Below, piece after piece: positions 43,011 to 52,900 of a stretch of 64,000 nt of DNA; the stretch's first letter is position 1; each line of letters opens with the position of its first letter. The stretch lies in the NCBI RefSeq assembly GCF_014650915.1, contig NZ_BMVW01000007.1, forward strand, positions 310,001 through 374,000, given 5' to 3'. Below the pieces are notes generated by a model, which did no database searches, had not been told where the DNA came from, and saw nothing but the letters and a program-made list of their open reading frames with translations. This DNA is from Streptomyces poonensis (GTDB lineage Bacteria > Actinomycetota > Actinomycetes > Streptomycetales > Streptomycetaceae). A program made the translations under genes and the position numbers.

Positions 43011-43207
43011 GCCGGTGCACGGCTGTCACGGGTCGGCCACCCGGACACACCTCCGCACCGACAACTCCACAGCCGTACCCACGACAACTCCACACCGAGC
43101 CATCGACGGACCCCCCGCACTGCCATCGAAGGCCCATCGAACGGTCTGCATACACTGGCCGGCCGAACCACACTTCGGCCGGTCCCGGCAGGAAGCAGAG
43201 ACGACAG

Positions 43208-44290
43208 GTGACAGAAGCGATCCTCCTGGTCGGCGGCAAAGGCACCCGGCTGCGCCCGCTCACGGTGCACACCCCGAAGCCCATGGTCCCGGCTGCCGGG
43301 GTCCCCTTCCTCACGCACCAGCTGGCGCGGGCCAAGGCAGCGGGTGTCGAGCACATCGTGCTCGCCACCTCCTATCTGGCCGAGGTCTTCGAACCGTACT
43401 TCGGTGACGGCTCGTCACTGGGGCTGCGTCTGGAGTACGTCACCGAGGAGGAGCCCCTCGGCACCGGCGGCGCCATCCGCAATGTCGCGTCGCGTCTGCA
43501 CTCGGGTCCCGACGACCCGGTCCTGATCTTCAACGGCGACATCCTCACGGGCCTGGACATCGAGGCGCTCGTGGCGACCCACCGGTCGACGGGCGCGGAC
43601 ATCTCCCTGCACCTGACGAAGGTCACCGACCCGCGCGCGTACGGCCTGGTCCCCACCGACGCGACGGGCCGGGTCACGGCCTTCCTGGAGAAACCGCAGA
43701 CCCCCGAGGAGATCGTCACCGACCAGATCAACGCGGGCGCGTACGTCTTCCGCCGCTCGGTCATCGACACGATCCCGGCGGGCCGTCCGGTCTCGGTCGA
43801 ACGGGAGACCTTCCCGGACCTGCTGGCGGCCGGCGCCCATCTGCAGGGCATGGTCGACTCCACCTACTGGCTCGACCTCGGCACCCCGGCGGCGTTCGTC
43901 CGGGGCTCCGCGGACCTCGTTCTCGGCCGTGCCCCGTCCCCGGCGGTCCCCGGCCGCTGCGGCGACCGCCTGGTCCTGCCCACGGCCATGGTCGCGGGCG
44001 ACGCCAAGCTGACCGGGGGCACGGTGGTCGGCGAGGGCGCGTTCGTCGGCGAGGGCGCCCGGCTGTCGGGCAGTACGGTCCTGGCGGGCGCGGTGGTCGA
44101 ACCGGGCGCGGTCATCACGGACTCCCTGATCGGCGCACGGGCCCGCATCGGCCGGCGCTCGATCCTCACCGGCGCGGTCATCGGCGACGGCGCGGTCGTC
44201 GGAGCGGACAACGAACTCCGGGACGGCGTACGGGTGTGGTGCGACGCGCGGATCCCGACGGCGGCGGTGCGCTTCTCGTCGGACCAGTGA
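43208..44290 (+). CDS. Mannose-1-phosphate guanylyltransferase-like nucleotidyltransferase
   Basis: GTG 43208 gives 360 residues. The nucleotidyltransferase domain starts ILLVGGKGTRLRPLTVHTPK, the G-x-G-T-R-L-R-P-x-T...PKP signature, and continues with GTGGAIRNVAS, LIFNGDILTGLDI and INAGAYVFRRSV. A left-handed beta-helix of hexapeptides (GTVVGEGAFVGEGARLSGST) ends the protein. It would make GDP-mannose (or another NDP-sugar) from mannose-1-phosphate supplied by ManB at 58 kb. The mycobacterial equivalent sits at the same place beside fbiA/fbiB. Nucleotide choice cannot be read directly. Confidence 0.88.
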   Translation: MTEAILLVGGKGTRLRPLTVHTPKPMVPAAGVPFLTHQLARAKAAGVEHIVLATSYLAEVFEPYFGDGSSLGLRLEYVTEEEPLGTGGAIRNVASRLHSGPDDPVLIFNGDILTGLDIEALVATHRSTGADISLHLTKVTDPRAYGLVPTDATGRVTAFLEKPQTPEEIVTDQINAGAYVFRRSVIDTIPAGRPVSVERETFPDLLAAGAHLQGMVDSTYWLDLGTPAAFVRGSADLVLGRAPSPAVPGRCGDRLVLPTAMVAGDAKLTGGTVVGEGAFVGEGARLSGSTVLAGAVVEPGAVITDSLIGARARIGRRSILTGAVIGDGAVVGADNELRDGVRVWCDARIPTAAVRFSSDQ

Positions 44291-44349
44291 GCGGAACGAT
44301 TCGCCGCGACCGGTGACCGGTGATGGTGACCGATGACCGGTACGGCGAG

Positions 44350-44441
44350 GCGGCCTGGCGAGCGGGCGTGGCGAGCGAGCGTGGAGAGCGAGCGGGGCGA
44401 GCGAGCGTGGAGAGCGAGCGGGGCGAGCGAGCGGGGCGAGC
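44350..44441 (+). repeat. GAGCGAGCG-type tandem repeats
   Basis: A purine-rich run of GAGCGAGCG(T/G)GG(A/C)GA units, including two copies of a ~26-nt block, lies in the gap between convergent genes. Low complexity, non-coding. Confidence 0.8.
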
Positions 44442-44511
44442 GGTGACGACCGGTCGCCCCGACGGCCACCCGGACCCGGCAGAGCCACACGTGTGCCGCC
44501 GGACCGCAGTC

Positions 44512-45525
44512 CTACGTGTGCTGCCAGATGGTCCCCACCGACATCCGCGGCCCCCGCCGCGGCGGCGTCCGCCCGGACAGCAGGATCAGCCGGGCCGCCC
44601 GGTGCCGCTGCCCCGCGTACGGCTCGAGGAGCGACAGCATCGCCTCGTCGTCGGCGTTCCGGTCACCCGCCAGCGCGTAGCCGACGATGCCCGGCAGATG
44701 CAGGTCCCCGACCGTCACCGCGTCCGCCGCGCCATGACTGCGCTGCACGGTCTCCGCCGAAGTCCACGGCCCGATCCCCGGCAGGACCTCCAGCCGCGCC
44801 TGCGCCTGGGCGGGCGGCATGGTCACGGCCTCCTCGAGCCGCGCGGCGACCCGTACGGCCCGCAGGATTGTCGACGCCCGTTTGGCGTCGACGCCGGCCC
44901 GGTGCCACTCCCATGACGGGATCAGCGCCCAGGTCCGGGCGTCCGGCATCACGTGCATCGGCTCCGGCACGGGGCCCGGCGCCGGCTCGCCGAACCTCCG
45001 GACGAGCAGCCGCCAGGACCTGTACGCCTCGAGCGACGTGACCTTCTGCTCCAGGACCGACGGGATCAGTGACTCCAGCACCAGCCCGGTCCGCGTCAGC
45101 CGCAGCCCCGGACGCCGCTGCCGGGTCAGTGCGAGGAGCCGGTGCCGCGGCTCGAAGGCGGACGGGTCGTCGAACGCGCCGAGCATCCCGGGCAGCTGCT
45201 CCAGCAGCCACCCGGCCCCCGGCCCCCACGCCTCGGCCTCCGCCACCTCGCCGCGCAGCGCGACCCGCAGCGTCCCCGGCCCCGCCGGGGTGCGGCTGGC
45301 CCGCCACACGGACCCGTCGGGCGTCAGCCGGACCGTCGGATCGTGGGGCCCGCGCCGCAGCGGCCCGAGCACCAGTCCGAGGTCGAGCGGCCCCTCGGGA
45401 CGCCAGGTCCGCCGCAGCCCGGCCGCGGCGGCCGGCCGGCCCGCCCCACCGGGCGCGGGCACACCGGAGAGCCCGCCGCGCACCGTCGCGGTGCGTGCGG
45501 GCCGGGGCGCGAAGCGTCCTGCCAC
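44512..45525 (-). CDS. AlkA-like DNA-3-methyladenine glycosylase
   Basis: The 337-residue protein starts at GTG 45525. The C-terminal half is a helix-hairpin-helix glycosylase: LESLIPSVLEQKVTSLEAYR, then LEVLPGIGPWTSAETVQRSH with the HhH-GPD motif, and the catalytic Asp in DAVTVGDLHLPGIVGYALAG. Such enzymes remove alkylated purines from DNA. The N-terminal ~100 residues are less conserved and correspond to the AlkA beta-domain. It converges with the guanylyltransferase and lies 71 bp downstream of, in the opposite order to, fbiB's end. It may be co-transcribed with nothing. Confidence 0.85.
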   Translation of the reverse strand: MAGRFAPRPARTATVRGGLSGVPAPGGAGRPAAAAGLRRTWRPEGPLDLGLVLGPLRRGPHDPTVRLTPDGSVWRASRTPAGPGTLRVALRGEVAEAEAWGPGAGWLLEQLPGMLGAFDDPSAFEPRHRLLALTRQRRPGLRLTRTGLVLESLIPSVLEQKVTSLEAYRSWRLLVRRFGEPAPGPVPEPMHVMPDARTWALIPSWEWHRAGVDAKRASTILRAVRVAARLEEAVTMPPAQAQARLEVLPGIGPWTSAETVQRSHGAADAVTVGDLHLPGIVGYALAGDRNADDEAMLSLLEPYAGQRHRAARLILLSGRTPPRRGPRMSVGTIWQHT

Positions 45526-45596
45526 AGTGGTGATCCTGGAAGTCGTACGGGACGGGGGAGACGGGGGAGGTCCTCAGACGGTCGTTCCAGGATGCC

Positions 45597-46979
45597 TCAC
45601 CGCACCTCGATGAAGGCGTCGGCGTCGCGCCCGGGCCGCGGCCGGGGCTCCTCCGCCGGGCGCCCCACCGCCACGGCGCCCATCGGGTCCCAGCCCTCCG
45701 GCAGCGCCAGCACGCGCCGTACGACGTCCCGGCAGAACATCGTCGACGACACCCACGCGGACCCCAGGCCCTCACCGGCGAGCGCCACGAGGAAGTTCTG
45801 CACCCCGGCACCGGCGGCGACCACGAACATCTCCCGCTCGGCCCCGTCCCGCCGCGCGTCGCCGTACGTGTGGGACCCGTCCATGACCAGACAGGGCACC
45901 ACCAGATACGGCGCGTTGCGCAGGACGTCGCCCCGGCGCACCCGCTTGGCGATGGACTCCTCGCTCTTGCCGTCGCGCCGCAGATCCGCGATCCATGCCT
46001 CCCGCATGGCGTCCAGCAGCCCGGTCCGGGACTCCTCGGACTCCAGCAGCACGAACCGCCACGGTGTGGTGTGATGCGGCGCCGGCGCGGTCACCGCCGC
46101 GGCCACGGCACGCCGTACGGCGCCGGGGTCGACGGACTCGTCGGTGAACGACCGGACCGTACGCCGCTGGGTCACCGCCAGCCGTACGGCCTCCGAGGTG
46201 CCGAGCCGGAACATGTCGTTCCGCGCGCCGCGCACCATCGCCCGCGCCCCCTCGCCGTCGTCCTCCGCCATCACGTGCCCGAGCCCGCGCACCACGGCGA
46301 CGGGCCGCCCGCCGGCCTTCCCCTTCACGAGGTCACCGGCCGCGGCCAGCTCGTCGGCGGTCGCGACGACGGTCGCGGAGAGCGGATTGCCGTACGCGTC
46401 CGTCCCGCCGCGCAGATCGTCGAGCACGCGCACGCCCGCGGCACCGATCGCGACATCCGTCAGACCCGAACGCCACGGCCGCCCGAAGGTGTCGGTGATC
46501 ACGATCCCGACCTCGACCCCGAGCGTCTCCCGCAGTCCCTCCCGGATCGCCCGCGCGGACGCGTCCGGGTCCTCGGGGAGGAGGAGCACGGTCCCGGCGG
46601 GGGTGTTGGAGGCGTCGACCCCGGCGGCGGCCATCACCAGGCCCTGCCGGTTCTCCACGATCCGCAGCGTCCCGCGGCGCGCCACGACCCGTACGGTCTC
46701 GGCGTCGATGGCGTCCTCCCGGTCGGCGGCCTCGACGATCCGGCCCTCCGCCTTCGACACGATCTTGGAGGTGACGAGGAGCACGTCCCCGTCGGCCAGG
46801 CCCGGCTCGGCCGCGGCGATCAGCTTGGCGAGGTCGTCGCCCGGCCGCACCTCGGGGAGGCCGGCCGGTGCCCAGACGCGGTAGCCCGGGGTCGGGTCAC
46901 CGTCCGCCGCGGCGGACACGGGGTCCTCGGCTCCGGCTCCGGAGAGGCCGCCGCCGTTCCCGGAAAGGTCGCTGTTCAA
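45597..46979 (-). CDS. fbiB: Bifunctional F420:gamma-glutamyl ligase / FMN-dependent reductase
   Basis: FbiB adds glutamates to F420-0 and, through its nitroreductase domain, reduces dehydro-F420-0. From TTG 46979, overlapping the fbiA stop as TTGA, it has 460 residues. The CofE domain (about 32-260) reads LLVTSKIVSKAEGRIV, TFGRPWRSGLTDVAIGAAGV and LRGGTDAYGNPLSAT. The nitroreductase domain (about 265-460) reads QRRTVRSFTDESVDPGAVRR, HHTTPWRFVLLE and GLGSAWVSSTMFC. The fused architecture is the actinobacterial form, absent from archaea, where CofE is separate. Coupled translation with fbiA fits successive pathway steps. Confidence 0.95.
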   Translation of the reverse strand: MNSDLSGNGGGLSGAGAEDPVSAAADGDPTPGYRVWAPAGLPEVRPGDDLAKLIAAAEPGLADGDVLLVTSKIVSKAEGRIVEAADREDAIDAETVRVVARRGTLRIVENRQGLVMAAAGVDASNTPAGTVLLLPEDPDASARAIREGLRETLGVEVGIVITDTFGRPWRSGLTDVAIGAAGVRVLDDLRGGTDAYGNPLSATVVATADELAAAGDLVKGKAGGRPVAVVRGLGHVMAEDDGEGARAMVRGARNDMFRLGTSEAVRLAVTQRRTVRSFTDESVDPGAVRRAVAAAVTAPAPHHTTPWRFVLLESEESRTGLLDAMREAWIADLRRDGKSEESIAKRVRRGDVLRNAPYLVVPCLVMDGSHTYGDARRDGAEREMFVVAAGAGVQNFLVALAGEGLGSAWVSSTMFCRDVVRRVLALPEGWDPMGAVAVGRPAEEPRPRPGRDADAFIEVR

Positions 46980-47971
46980 GCGCCCCGCACCTCCTCCGCC
47001 AGCGCCAGCGCCTCCTGCGCCATCCGCGCCGTCGCCTCCGCGTCCGTCATCATCAGCGGAACGGCCCGGCACCGGATCCCGGCGGCCTCGACGCGCTCCA
47101 CCGCGTCCGCGTCCACCGTGTCGACCAGCCAGCCGTCCAGCAGCCCCGACCCGTAGTGCTCGGCGACCGCCGCGGCCGTCGCCTCCACGCCGACGGCGGC
47201 GAGCACCTTGTCGGCCATGCCGCGCACGGGCGCGTCCCCGACGATGGGGGAGAGGCCGACGACGGGCACCCCGGCGTCGGCGATCGCCTCGCGGATGCCG
47301 GGGACGGCCAGGATGGTGCCGATGGAGACCACGGGGTTGGACGGCGGGAAGAGGATCACGTCCGCCGCGGCGACGGCCTCCAGGACGCCCGGCGCGGGCT
47401 TCGCCTGCTCGGCGCCGACCGGCACGATCGCCTCGGCCGGCACGGAGGCGCGCAGCCGCACCCAGTACTCCTGGAAGTGGATGGCCTTGCGCTCGCCGGA
47501 GCCGCTGCCGCCGTCGCTGTCGCTGTCGCTGTCGGGCAGCGTGACCGCGACATGCGTCTCGACCCGGTCGTCCGACATGGGGATGAGCCGCACCCCGGGC
47601 TGCCACCGGTCGCACAGCGCCTCGGTGACGGCGCTCAGCGGGAAGCCGGCGTTCAGCATCTGGGTGCGCACGATGTGGGTGGCGAAGTCCCGGTCGCCGA
47701 GCCCGAACCACTCGGGCCCCACCCCGTAGGCCGCGAGTTCTTCCTTGACGTGGAAGGTCTCCTCCGCACGGCCCCAGCCCTGCTCCTCGTTGATGCCGCC
47801 GCCGAGCGTGTACATCACCGTGTCGAGGTCCGGGCAGACCTTCAGCCCGAAGAGATGGATGTCGTCGCCGGTGTTGCCGATGACCGTGATGTCGGCGTCC
47901 GGCGCGGCCAGCTTCAGACCGCGCAGGAACCGGGCACCGCCGATGCCGCCTGCCAGAACCACAATGCGCAT
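46976..47971 (-). CDS. fbiA: 2-phospho-L-lactate (PEP) transferase
   Basis: FbiA/CofD transfers the lactyl or enolpyruvyl phosphate moiety to Fo to make (dehydro-)F420-0. ATG 47971 gives 331 residues starting MRIVVLAGGIGGARFLRGL, the family's N-terminal loop. TVIGNTGDDIHLFGLKVCPD, FPPSNPVVSIGTILAVPG and GLSPIVGDAPVRGMADK are further signatures. No ribosome site precedes the ATG, but AAGACT lies 6 nt upstream, so it may be leaderless. A Ser/Asp/Gly insertion (DSDSDSDGGSGSG, near 162) comes from a GTCGCT microsatellite. Its stop overlaps the fbiB start. Confidence 0.95.
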   Translation of the reverse strand: MRIVVLAGGIGGARFLRGLKLAAPDADITVIGNTGDDIHLFGLKVCPDLDTVMYTLGGGINEEQGWGRAEETFHVKEELAAYGVGPEWFGLGDRDFATHIVRTQMLNAGFPLSAVTEALCDRWQPGVRLIPMSDDRVETHVAVTLPDSDSDSDGGSGSGERKAIHFQEYWVRLRASVPAEAIVPVGAEQAKPAPGVLEAVAAADVILFPPSNPVVSIGTILAVPGIREAIADAGVPVVGLSPIVGDAPVRGMADKVLAAVGVEATAAAVAEHYGSGLLDGWLVDTVDADAVERVEAAGIRCRAVPLMMTDAEATARMAQEALALAEEVRGA

Positions 47972-48105
47972 GGGAGCAGTCTTGCAGGCGGGTGCGACAA
48001 CGCGTCGGCAGGCCGCCGCCACAACCCGCACAAACCCGTACCCGATGGCCTCCGGACGGTCACCGAACGGCCGGGCGGCCGGGGTGCCGCCCCGGTGTCA
48101 GCAGG

Positions 48106-48657
48106 TCACCGGGAGTCCGCCGGGGCCTTGGGCGCCTGCGCCGAGCAGGCGGCGGACAGAAGTGTCTTTCCGGCCGAGCCGGCCGAAGCGAATCCGGGCC
48201 GGTGCATCGGCATCTCCGTCAGCCCCGGGTAGTAGATGTGCAGGCTGACCGCCGGTTCGAGGGCGTCGTTGACGACCTCGTGCGCGTACCCCGGAGCGAA
48301 CACCCGCTGCGCCCCGGCGCGCAGCACGCGGACGCCCCGCTCGGTGCGCTCGGTCAGGACGCCGTCGAGGACGGTCAGTACGCCGGAGGAGCGGCCGTGG
48401 TCGTGGGGACCGCTGCCCTGGCCGGGCACCCAGGACAGCAGCCACACCTCGTAGCCGGGCCCCGTGCGCAGCCGGTGGTACCAGCGCGAGGTCGCGTCGT
48501 ACCGGACGAGGTGCTCCCACTGGGCGCGGTCGGCCGCGACGGAGCGGGCGAGCCCGGCGAACTCGGCCACGGTGACCGGGTGCTCGCGCGGGGCCTGGAG
48601 GAGGTGCGGGACTTCGAGGATGTCGCCGGCGATCTGGAGGTCGCTGTCGCTGTTCAT
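48106..48657 (-). CDS. Cysteine dioxygenase-type cupin
   Basis: The 183-residue protein is a type I cysteine dioxygenase-like cupin: the iron ligands H85 and H87 in GPHDHGRSSG and H126 in YAHEVVN, with TVLDGVLTERTERG between. It would oxidise cysteine to cysteine sulfinate with Fe(II) and oxygen. ATG 48657 has a weak GAGGG 12 nt upstream. It lies 134 bp upstream of fbiA on the same strand. No sulfur-metabolism genes are nearby, so its role here is unclear. Confidence 0.87.
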   Translation of the reverse strand: MNSDSDLQIAGDILEVPHLLQAPREHPVTVAEFAGLARSVAADRAQWEHLVRYDATSRWYHRLRTGPGYEVWLLSWVPGQGSGPHDHGRSSGVLTVLDGVLTERTERGVRVLRAGAQRVFAPGYAHEVVNDALEPAVSLHIYYPGLTEMPMHRPGFASAGSAGKTLLSAACSAQAPKAPADSR

Positions 48658-49224
48658 GGAGTGAGGTGGTCCCTCGGCAGCAGAGTCTGAGCGGAGTCTG
48701 GGAAGGCGGGGCGTCGTCGGCCGTGGCCCGGGTCATGGGCGCCGTGTACGGCCGAGCGGCCGGGACGTCAGCGGGGCGTCCGCCCCGTGTGCGACCGGGT
48801 GTACGACCGGACGAGGCCGGAGCCTCGGGTTCGGGAAGGCCGGAGCGGTGAGCTCAACAGCCGGAACAGCAACAGCTACAGCGAGCGCGGGCAGCACCGA
48901 GGGACCCGGCGGGGCGGGTCGGGGTGAGTGCCAAGTTCGCGAGCATGCCCACAAGGACAGCGGTTCACACCTCGGCTGTCAACTCGACCTCCTGTGGACG
49001 GGCCGTGTTTCACCTCATCCGGGCCACCGGTCAGATGAAAGGTTTGCTCACGGGGTTCCCGGGACACATGGCGTCCACCGGGCACAGAACCCCAGGCGAA
49101 CGGCGGTCCAAACGTGATCATGATCGCTTCGGTGTTCATGCCGCAACGAGATCGAACCTGTGAGCGTCCTTGCTCGTACGTGGGGGAGGTGCGCTCGACG
49201 GCCCCGCCTGCTGTCAGGGTTTAT

Positions 49225-49239
49225 GGTGATTTGAACACT
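49225..49239. promoter_or_regulatory. BldD-like site GGTGA-N5-ACACT
   Basis: GGTGA (49225-49229) and ACACT (49235-49239) resemble the BldD operator (AGTGA-Nm-TCACC read from the other strand), with one mismatch in the right half. Confidence 0.35.
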
Positions 49240-49262
49240 TTCCGCTCGGCCTTGGTTCCGCA

Positions 49263-49332
49263 GAGTGAATAAGGGGCTCAATAGCAGATCTCGGCTTGAC
49301 TCGCCCGTAGCAGCACACTTGTAATTTCACTC
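49263..49332 (+). promoter_or_regulatory. whiB promoter flanked by BldD-like half-sites
   Basis: TTGACT (49296-49301), 18 nt, TGTAAT (49320-49325) is the best vegetative promoter in the region, giving a start near 49332 and a ~65-nt leader. GAGTGAA (49263-49269) and TTCACTC (49326-49332) are inverted copies of the BldD half-site on either side. From established knowledge, BldD represses whiB during growth. Confidence 0.6.
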
Positions 49333-49397
49333 GTGTCGTTCAGCCGAAATCGGTACGGCAACACCACGGGGACGCGAAAGACAGACGAGGGGCGCAC

Positions 49398-49661
49398 ATG
49401 ACCGAGCTCGTGCAGCAACTGCTGGTCGACGACGCGGACGAAGAACTCGGCTGGCAGGAGCGCGCGCTCTGCGCCCAGACCGATCCCGAGTCCTTCTTCC
49501 CCGAGAAGGGCGGCTCCACCAGGGAGGCCAAGAAGGTCTGCCTCGCCTGTGAGGTCCGCTCGGAGTGCCTGGAGTACGCGCTCGCCAACGACGAGCGGTT
49601 CGGCATCTGGGGCGGCCTGTCGGAGCGTGAGCGCCGCCGTCTCAAGAAGGCCGCCGTCTGA
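49398..49661 (+). CDS. whiB: WhiB developmental regulator, [4Fe-4S] Wbl protein
   Basis: The 87-residue protein has the four cluster Cys (C25, C48, C51, C57; the last three in CLACEVRSEC), the GIWGG turn (69-73) and a basic C-terminus ERERRRLKKAAV that contacts DNA. With WhiA it commits aerial hyphae to sporulation septation in Streptomyces. ATG 49398 follows GAGGGG. It is divergent from the F420 genes, as whiB2 is in mycobacteria. It ends at a 12-bp hairpin. Regulation by BldD is likely from the upstream half-sites. Confidence 0.97.
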   Translation: MTELVQQLLVDDADEELGWQERALCAQTDPESFFPEKGGSTREAKKVCLACEVRSECLEYALANDERFGIWGGLSERERRRLKKAAV

Positions 49662-49764
49662 GACTCCGGAGCCGCCGTACGACAACGGGCGGAGCACCGG
49701 GAACCGGACAAGCACACACGCGCGCGTGCCGCCGACCAAACAGCACACACCCTTACGTAACGAC

Positions 49765-49803
49765 CGGCCCGCCGCCCATGGGCAGTCCACAGGCGGCGGG
49801 CCG
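49765..49803. terminator. 12-bp perfect hairpin after whiB
   Basis: CGGCCCGCCGCC (49765-49776) pairs with GGCGGCGGGCCG (49792-49803) with a 15-nt loop. Confidence 0.85.
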
Positions 49804-49819
49804 CTTGCTGCCCAGCCGT

Positions 49820-49825
49820 TAGTGT
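49820..49825 (+). promoter_or_regulatory. Candidate -10 of the large glycosyltransferase
   Basis: TAGTGT, a frequent Streptomyces -10 form, ~82 nt before the ATG and just after the whiB hairpin. No -35 was recognised. Confidence 0.35.
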
Positions 49826-49906
49826 GGTCGCTCGTCCGAGACGTCCCGCTGTCCTCCCTGGACGCGGACGTCCACCGCAGTCCACCGAACCGGGGCCCGT
49901 ACCTCG

Positions 49907-52900
49907 ATGTCCGTGCACAGTCACACGGCAGCCCACCACGACGCTGCCACAGGGGTGTTCGACCCGACCCGCCAGGCGGCGTTCGGCCCGACCAGCCAGG
50001 CGCTGTCCGACCCGTCCCGCCCGCCCGAGTTCCCGCGCCACGTGGTCACCGCGGTGCTCGTCGCCCACGACGGCGCCCGCTGGCTGCCCGACGCGCTCGC
50101 CGGGCTGCTCGGCCAGGAGCGCCCGGTGCAGAACGCCGTGGCGGCCGACACCGGCAGCGGGGACGACTCCGCCCGGCTGCTCACCGAGGCCCTCGGCGAC
50201 GACCGGGTCCTGCACCTCGCCCGGCGCACCGGCTTCGGCCAGGCCGTCGACGAGGCCAACCGCAACGCGGGCGTGCTCACCCCGGACGAACTGCCCTACC
50301 TCAAGCGCCCCAGCGGCTGGGACCCCGTCACCCGCACCTGGCGCGACGACGCCTACGACATGCCGGAGCTGCCGCACGGCGAGCCCGTGCAGTGGCTGTG
50401 GCTGCTGCACGACGACTGCGCCCCCGAACCGGAGGCGCTCGCCGAGCTGCTGAGGGTCGTCGAGAACGAGCACGAGCTCGGCCGGGACGACGTGGCCGTC
50501 GTCGGCCCCAAGCTGCGCGGCTGGTACGACCGCCGCCAGCTGCTGGAGGTCGGCGTCACCATCGCCAACTCCGGCCGCCGCTGGACCGGTCTGGACCGCC
50601 GTGAGCAGGACCAGGGGCAGCACGACCACGTACGGCCCACGCTCGCCGTGTCCACCGCGGGCATGCTGATCCGCCGCGACGTCTTCGAGGAACTCGGCGG
50701 CTTCGACCGGCGGCTGCCCCTGATGCGCGACGACATCGACCTGTGCTGGCGCGCCACGGCCGCCGGGCACCGCGTCCTCGTCGCCCCCGAGGCGGTCGTA
50801 CGGCACGCCGAGGCGGCCTCCCGCGAGCGCCGCACCGTCGACTGCGTCGGCCGCAGCTCCGCCTCCCCGCACATGGTCGACAAGGCGGGCGCCGTCTACA
50901 CCCTGCTCGTCAACACGCGCGCGGCGGCGCTGCCGTGGGTCCTGGTGCGGCTCGTGCTCGGCACCCTGCTGCGGACTCTCGCCTACCTCGTCGGCAAGGT
51001 CCCCGGACAGGCCGTCGACGAGATCCGCGGCCTCCTGGGCACCCTGCTGCGCCCGGAGCGCATCCTTGCGGGCCGCCGCAGGCGCGGCCGGCCGCAGCTC
51101 GACAAGGGCGAACTGCGCGCCCTGTTCCCGCCGCCCGGCGCCACCGTACGGGCCACCGTCGAGCAGGTCGCCGGCAACCTGGTGGGCCGCTCCGATCCCG
51201 AGTCCTCCGCAGCCGGACGGCACGGCGGCGCGGTCGAGTCCGGGCCCGGCGGCGACGACGCCGACTTCCTGGAGGTCGAGCAGTTCGCCCGGCTCAAGCG
51301 CCTCGCCCGCCGGCCCGGGCCCGTGCTCTTCGCCGTCCTGCTGCTGGTCTCGCTCGTCGCCTGCCGCAACCTGCTCGGCGGCGGCGCGCTGGCGGGCGGC
51401 GCGCTGCTGCCCGCGCCCGCCGACTCCGGCGAACTGTGGTCGCGCTACCTCGACTCCTGGCACACGGTCGGCGCGGGCGGAACGCAGTCCGCGCCGCCCT
51501 ACCTCGCGCTCGTCGCCCTGCTCGCGTCGCTGCTGCTGGGCTCCACCGGAGCCGCGGTCACCGCGCTGCTGGTGGCCTCCGTGCCGCTCGCCGGCTTCAC
51601 CGCGTACTTCGCCTCCCGGCCCCTCGTCAGCTCGCGGCTGCTGCGCGCGTGGGCGGCCGTCGCGTACGCCTTCCTGCCCGCCGTCACCGGTGCGCTCGCG
51701 GGCGGCCGCATCGGCACCGCCGTCCTCGCCGTCCTGCTGCCGCTCCTCGCGCGCGCGGGCATCACGGCCGCCGGGCTCGCGAACTCCTCGGGCGCGCGCG
51801 GCAGCTGGCGCGCCACCTGGGCGTACGCCCTGCTGCTGACCCTCACCACCGCGTTCACCCCGGTCGTGTGGCCGATAGCCCTGGTCCTCGGCCTCGGCGT
51901 ACTCGTCCTGCGCCGCCGGGACGTCCCCGCCTACGGTCTGCGCTTCCTGGCCCAGCTCGGCACCCCGCTCCTCGTCCTCGCCCCCTGGTCGCTGACCCTG
52001 CTGCCGTCGGGCTTCTTCCAGGAGGCCGGCCTGGAGTACGGCACGGGCGCGGCCTCCGCCACCGACCTGCTCGGCACCTCCCCGGGCGGCCCCGGCACCG
52101 TCGACGGGCTGCTGCTCATCGGCATCGTGCTGGCGGCGCTGGCCGCCCTGCTGCGCTCGGAACGGCAGCTGTCCGTCCGCACGGCCTGGGTCGCCGCCCT
52201 CGTGGCGCTCGTCCTCGCGGTCCTGTCCAACGGCTCCGCCTGGGCCGGACCCGCCACCCTCGTCTACGGCCTCGCCCTGCTGGCCGCCGCCACGCTCGGT
52301 GCCGACGGGGCACGCGCGCGCGTGGCCGAGCAGAGCTTCGGCTGGCGCCAGCCGGTGGCCGCCCTCATCGCGCTCGCCGCGGCCGTCGGCCCGCTGCTGG
52401 CCGCCGCCGGCTGGATGGTCCGCGGCGCGGACGGGCCCCTGGAGCGGCGCGAGCCCGTGCAGGTGCCCGCGTTCGTCGCCGAGGAGAGCGGCACCCGCGA
52501 CCAGCCCCGCACCCTGGTCCTCGACAGCGACTCCACCGCCGAGGTGGGCTACACCCTCGTCCGCGGCTCCGGCGCCCGCCTCGGCGACGCCGAGATCGCC
52601 GCGGCGGCCGGCGAGAACGAGCGGCTCGACAAGGTCGTCGCCAATCTCGTGGCGGGCTCCGGCGCCGACCAGGCCGACGAACTCGGCGGCTTCGCCGTCC
52701 GCTACGTCCTCGTCGACAAGGGCGCGCCCCGCGACGTCAGCCGCGTCCTGGACGCCACCCCCGGACTGAGCCGGCTCAGCCAGCAGGACGGCAGCGCCCT
52801 GTGGCGCGTGGACCGGCAGGTGGCCCGCGCCGTCGTCGTCCCCGCCTCCGGCGACCCGCAGCCCGTGGCGGCCGGCCCCGTCGAGATCCACACCACCCTG

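Larger units (their letters stand above)
48658..49397. other. 740-bp regulatory region upstream of whiB
   Basis: Divergent intergenic region between cysteine dioxygenase and whiB. No ORF here has a ribosome site and family features. GC content falls in the last 200 bp, where promoter elements and BldD-like half-sites are found. A long leader or multiple whiB promoters are plausible. Confidence 0.55.
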
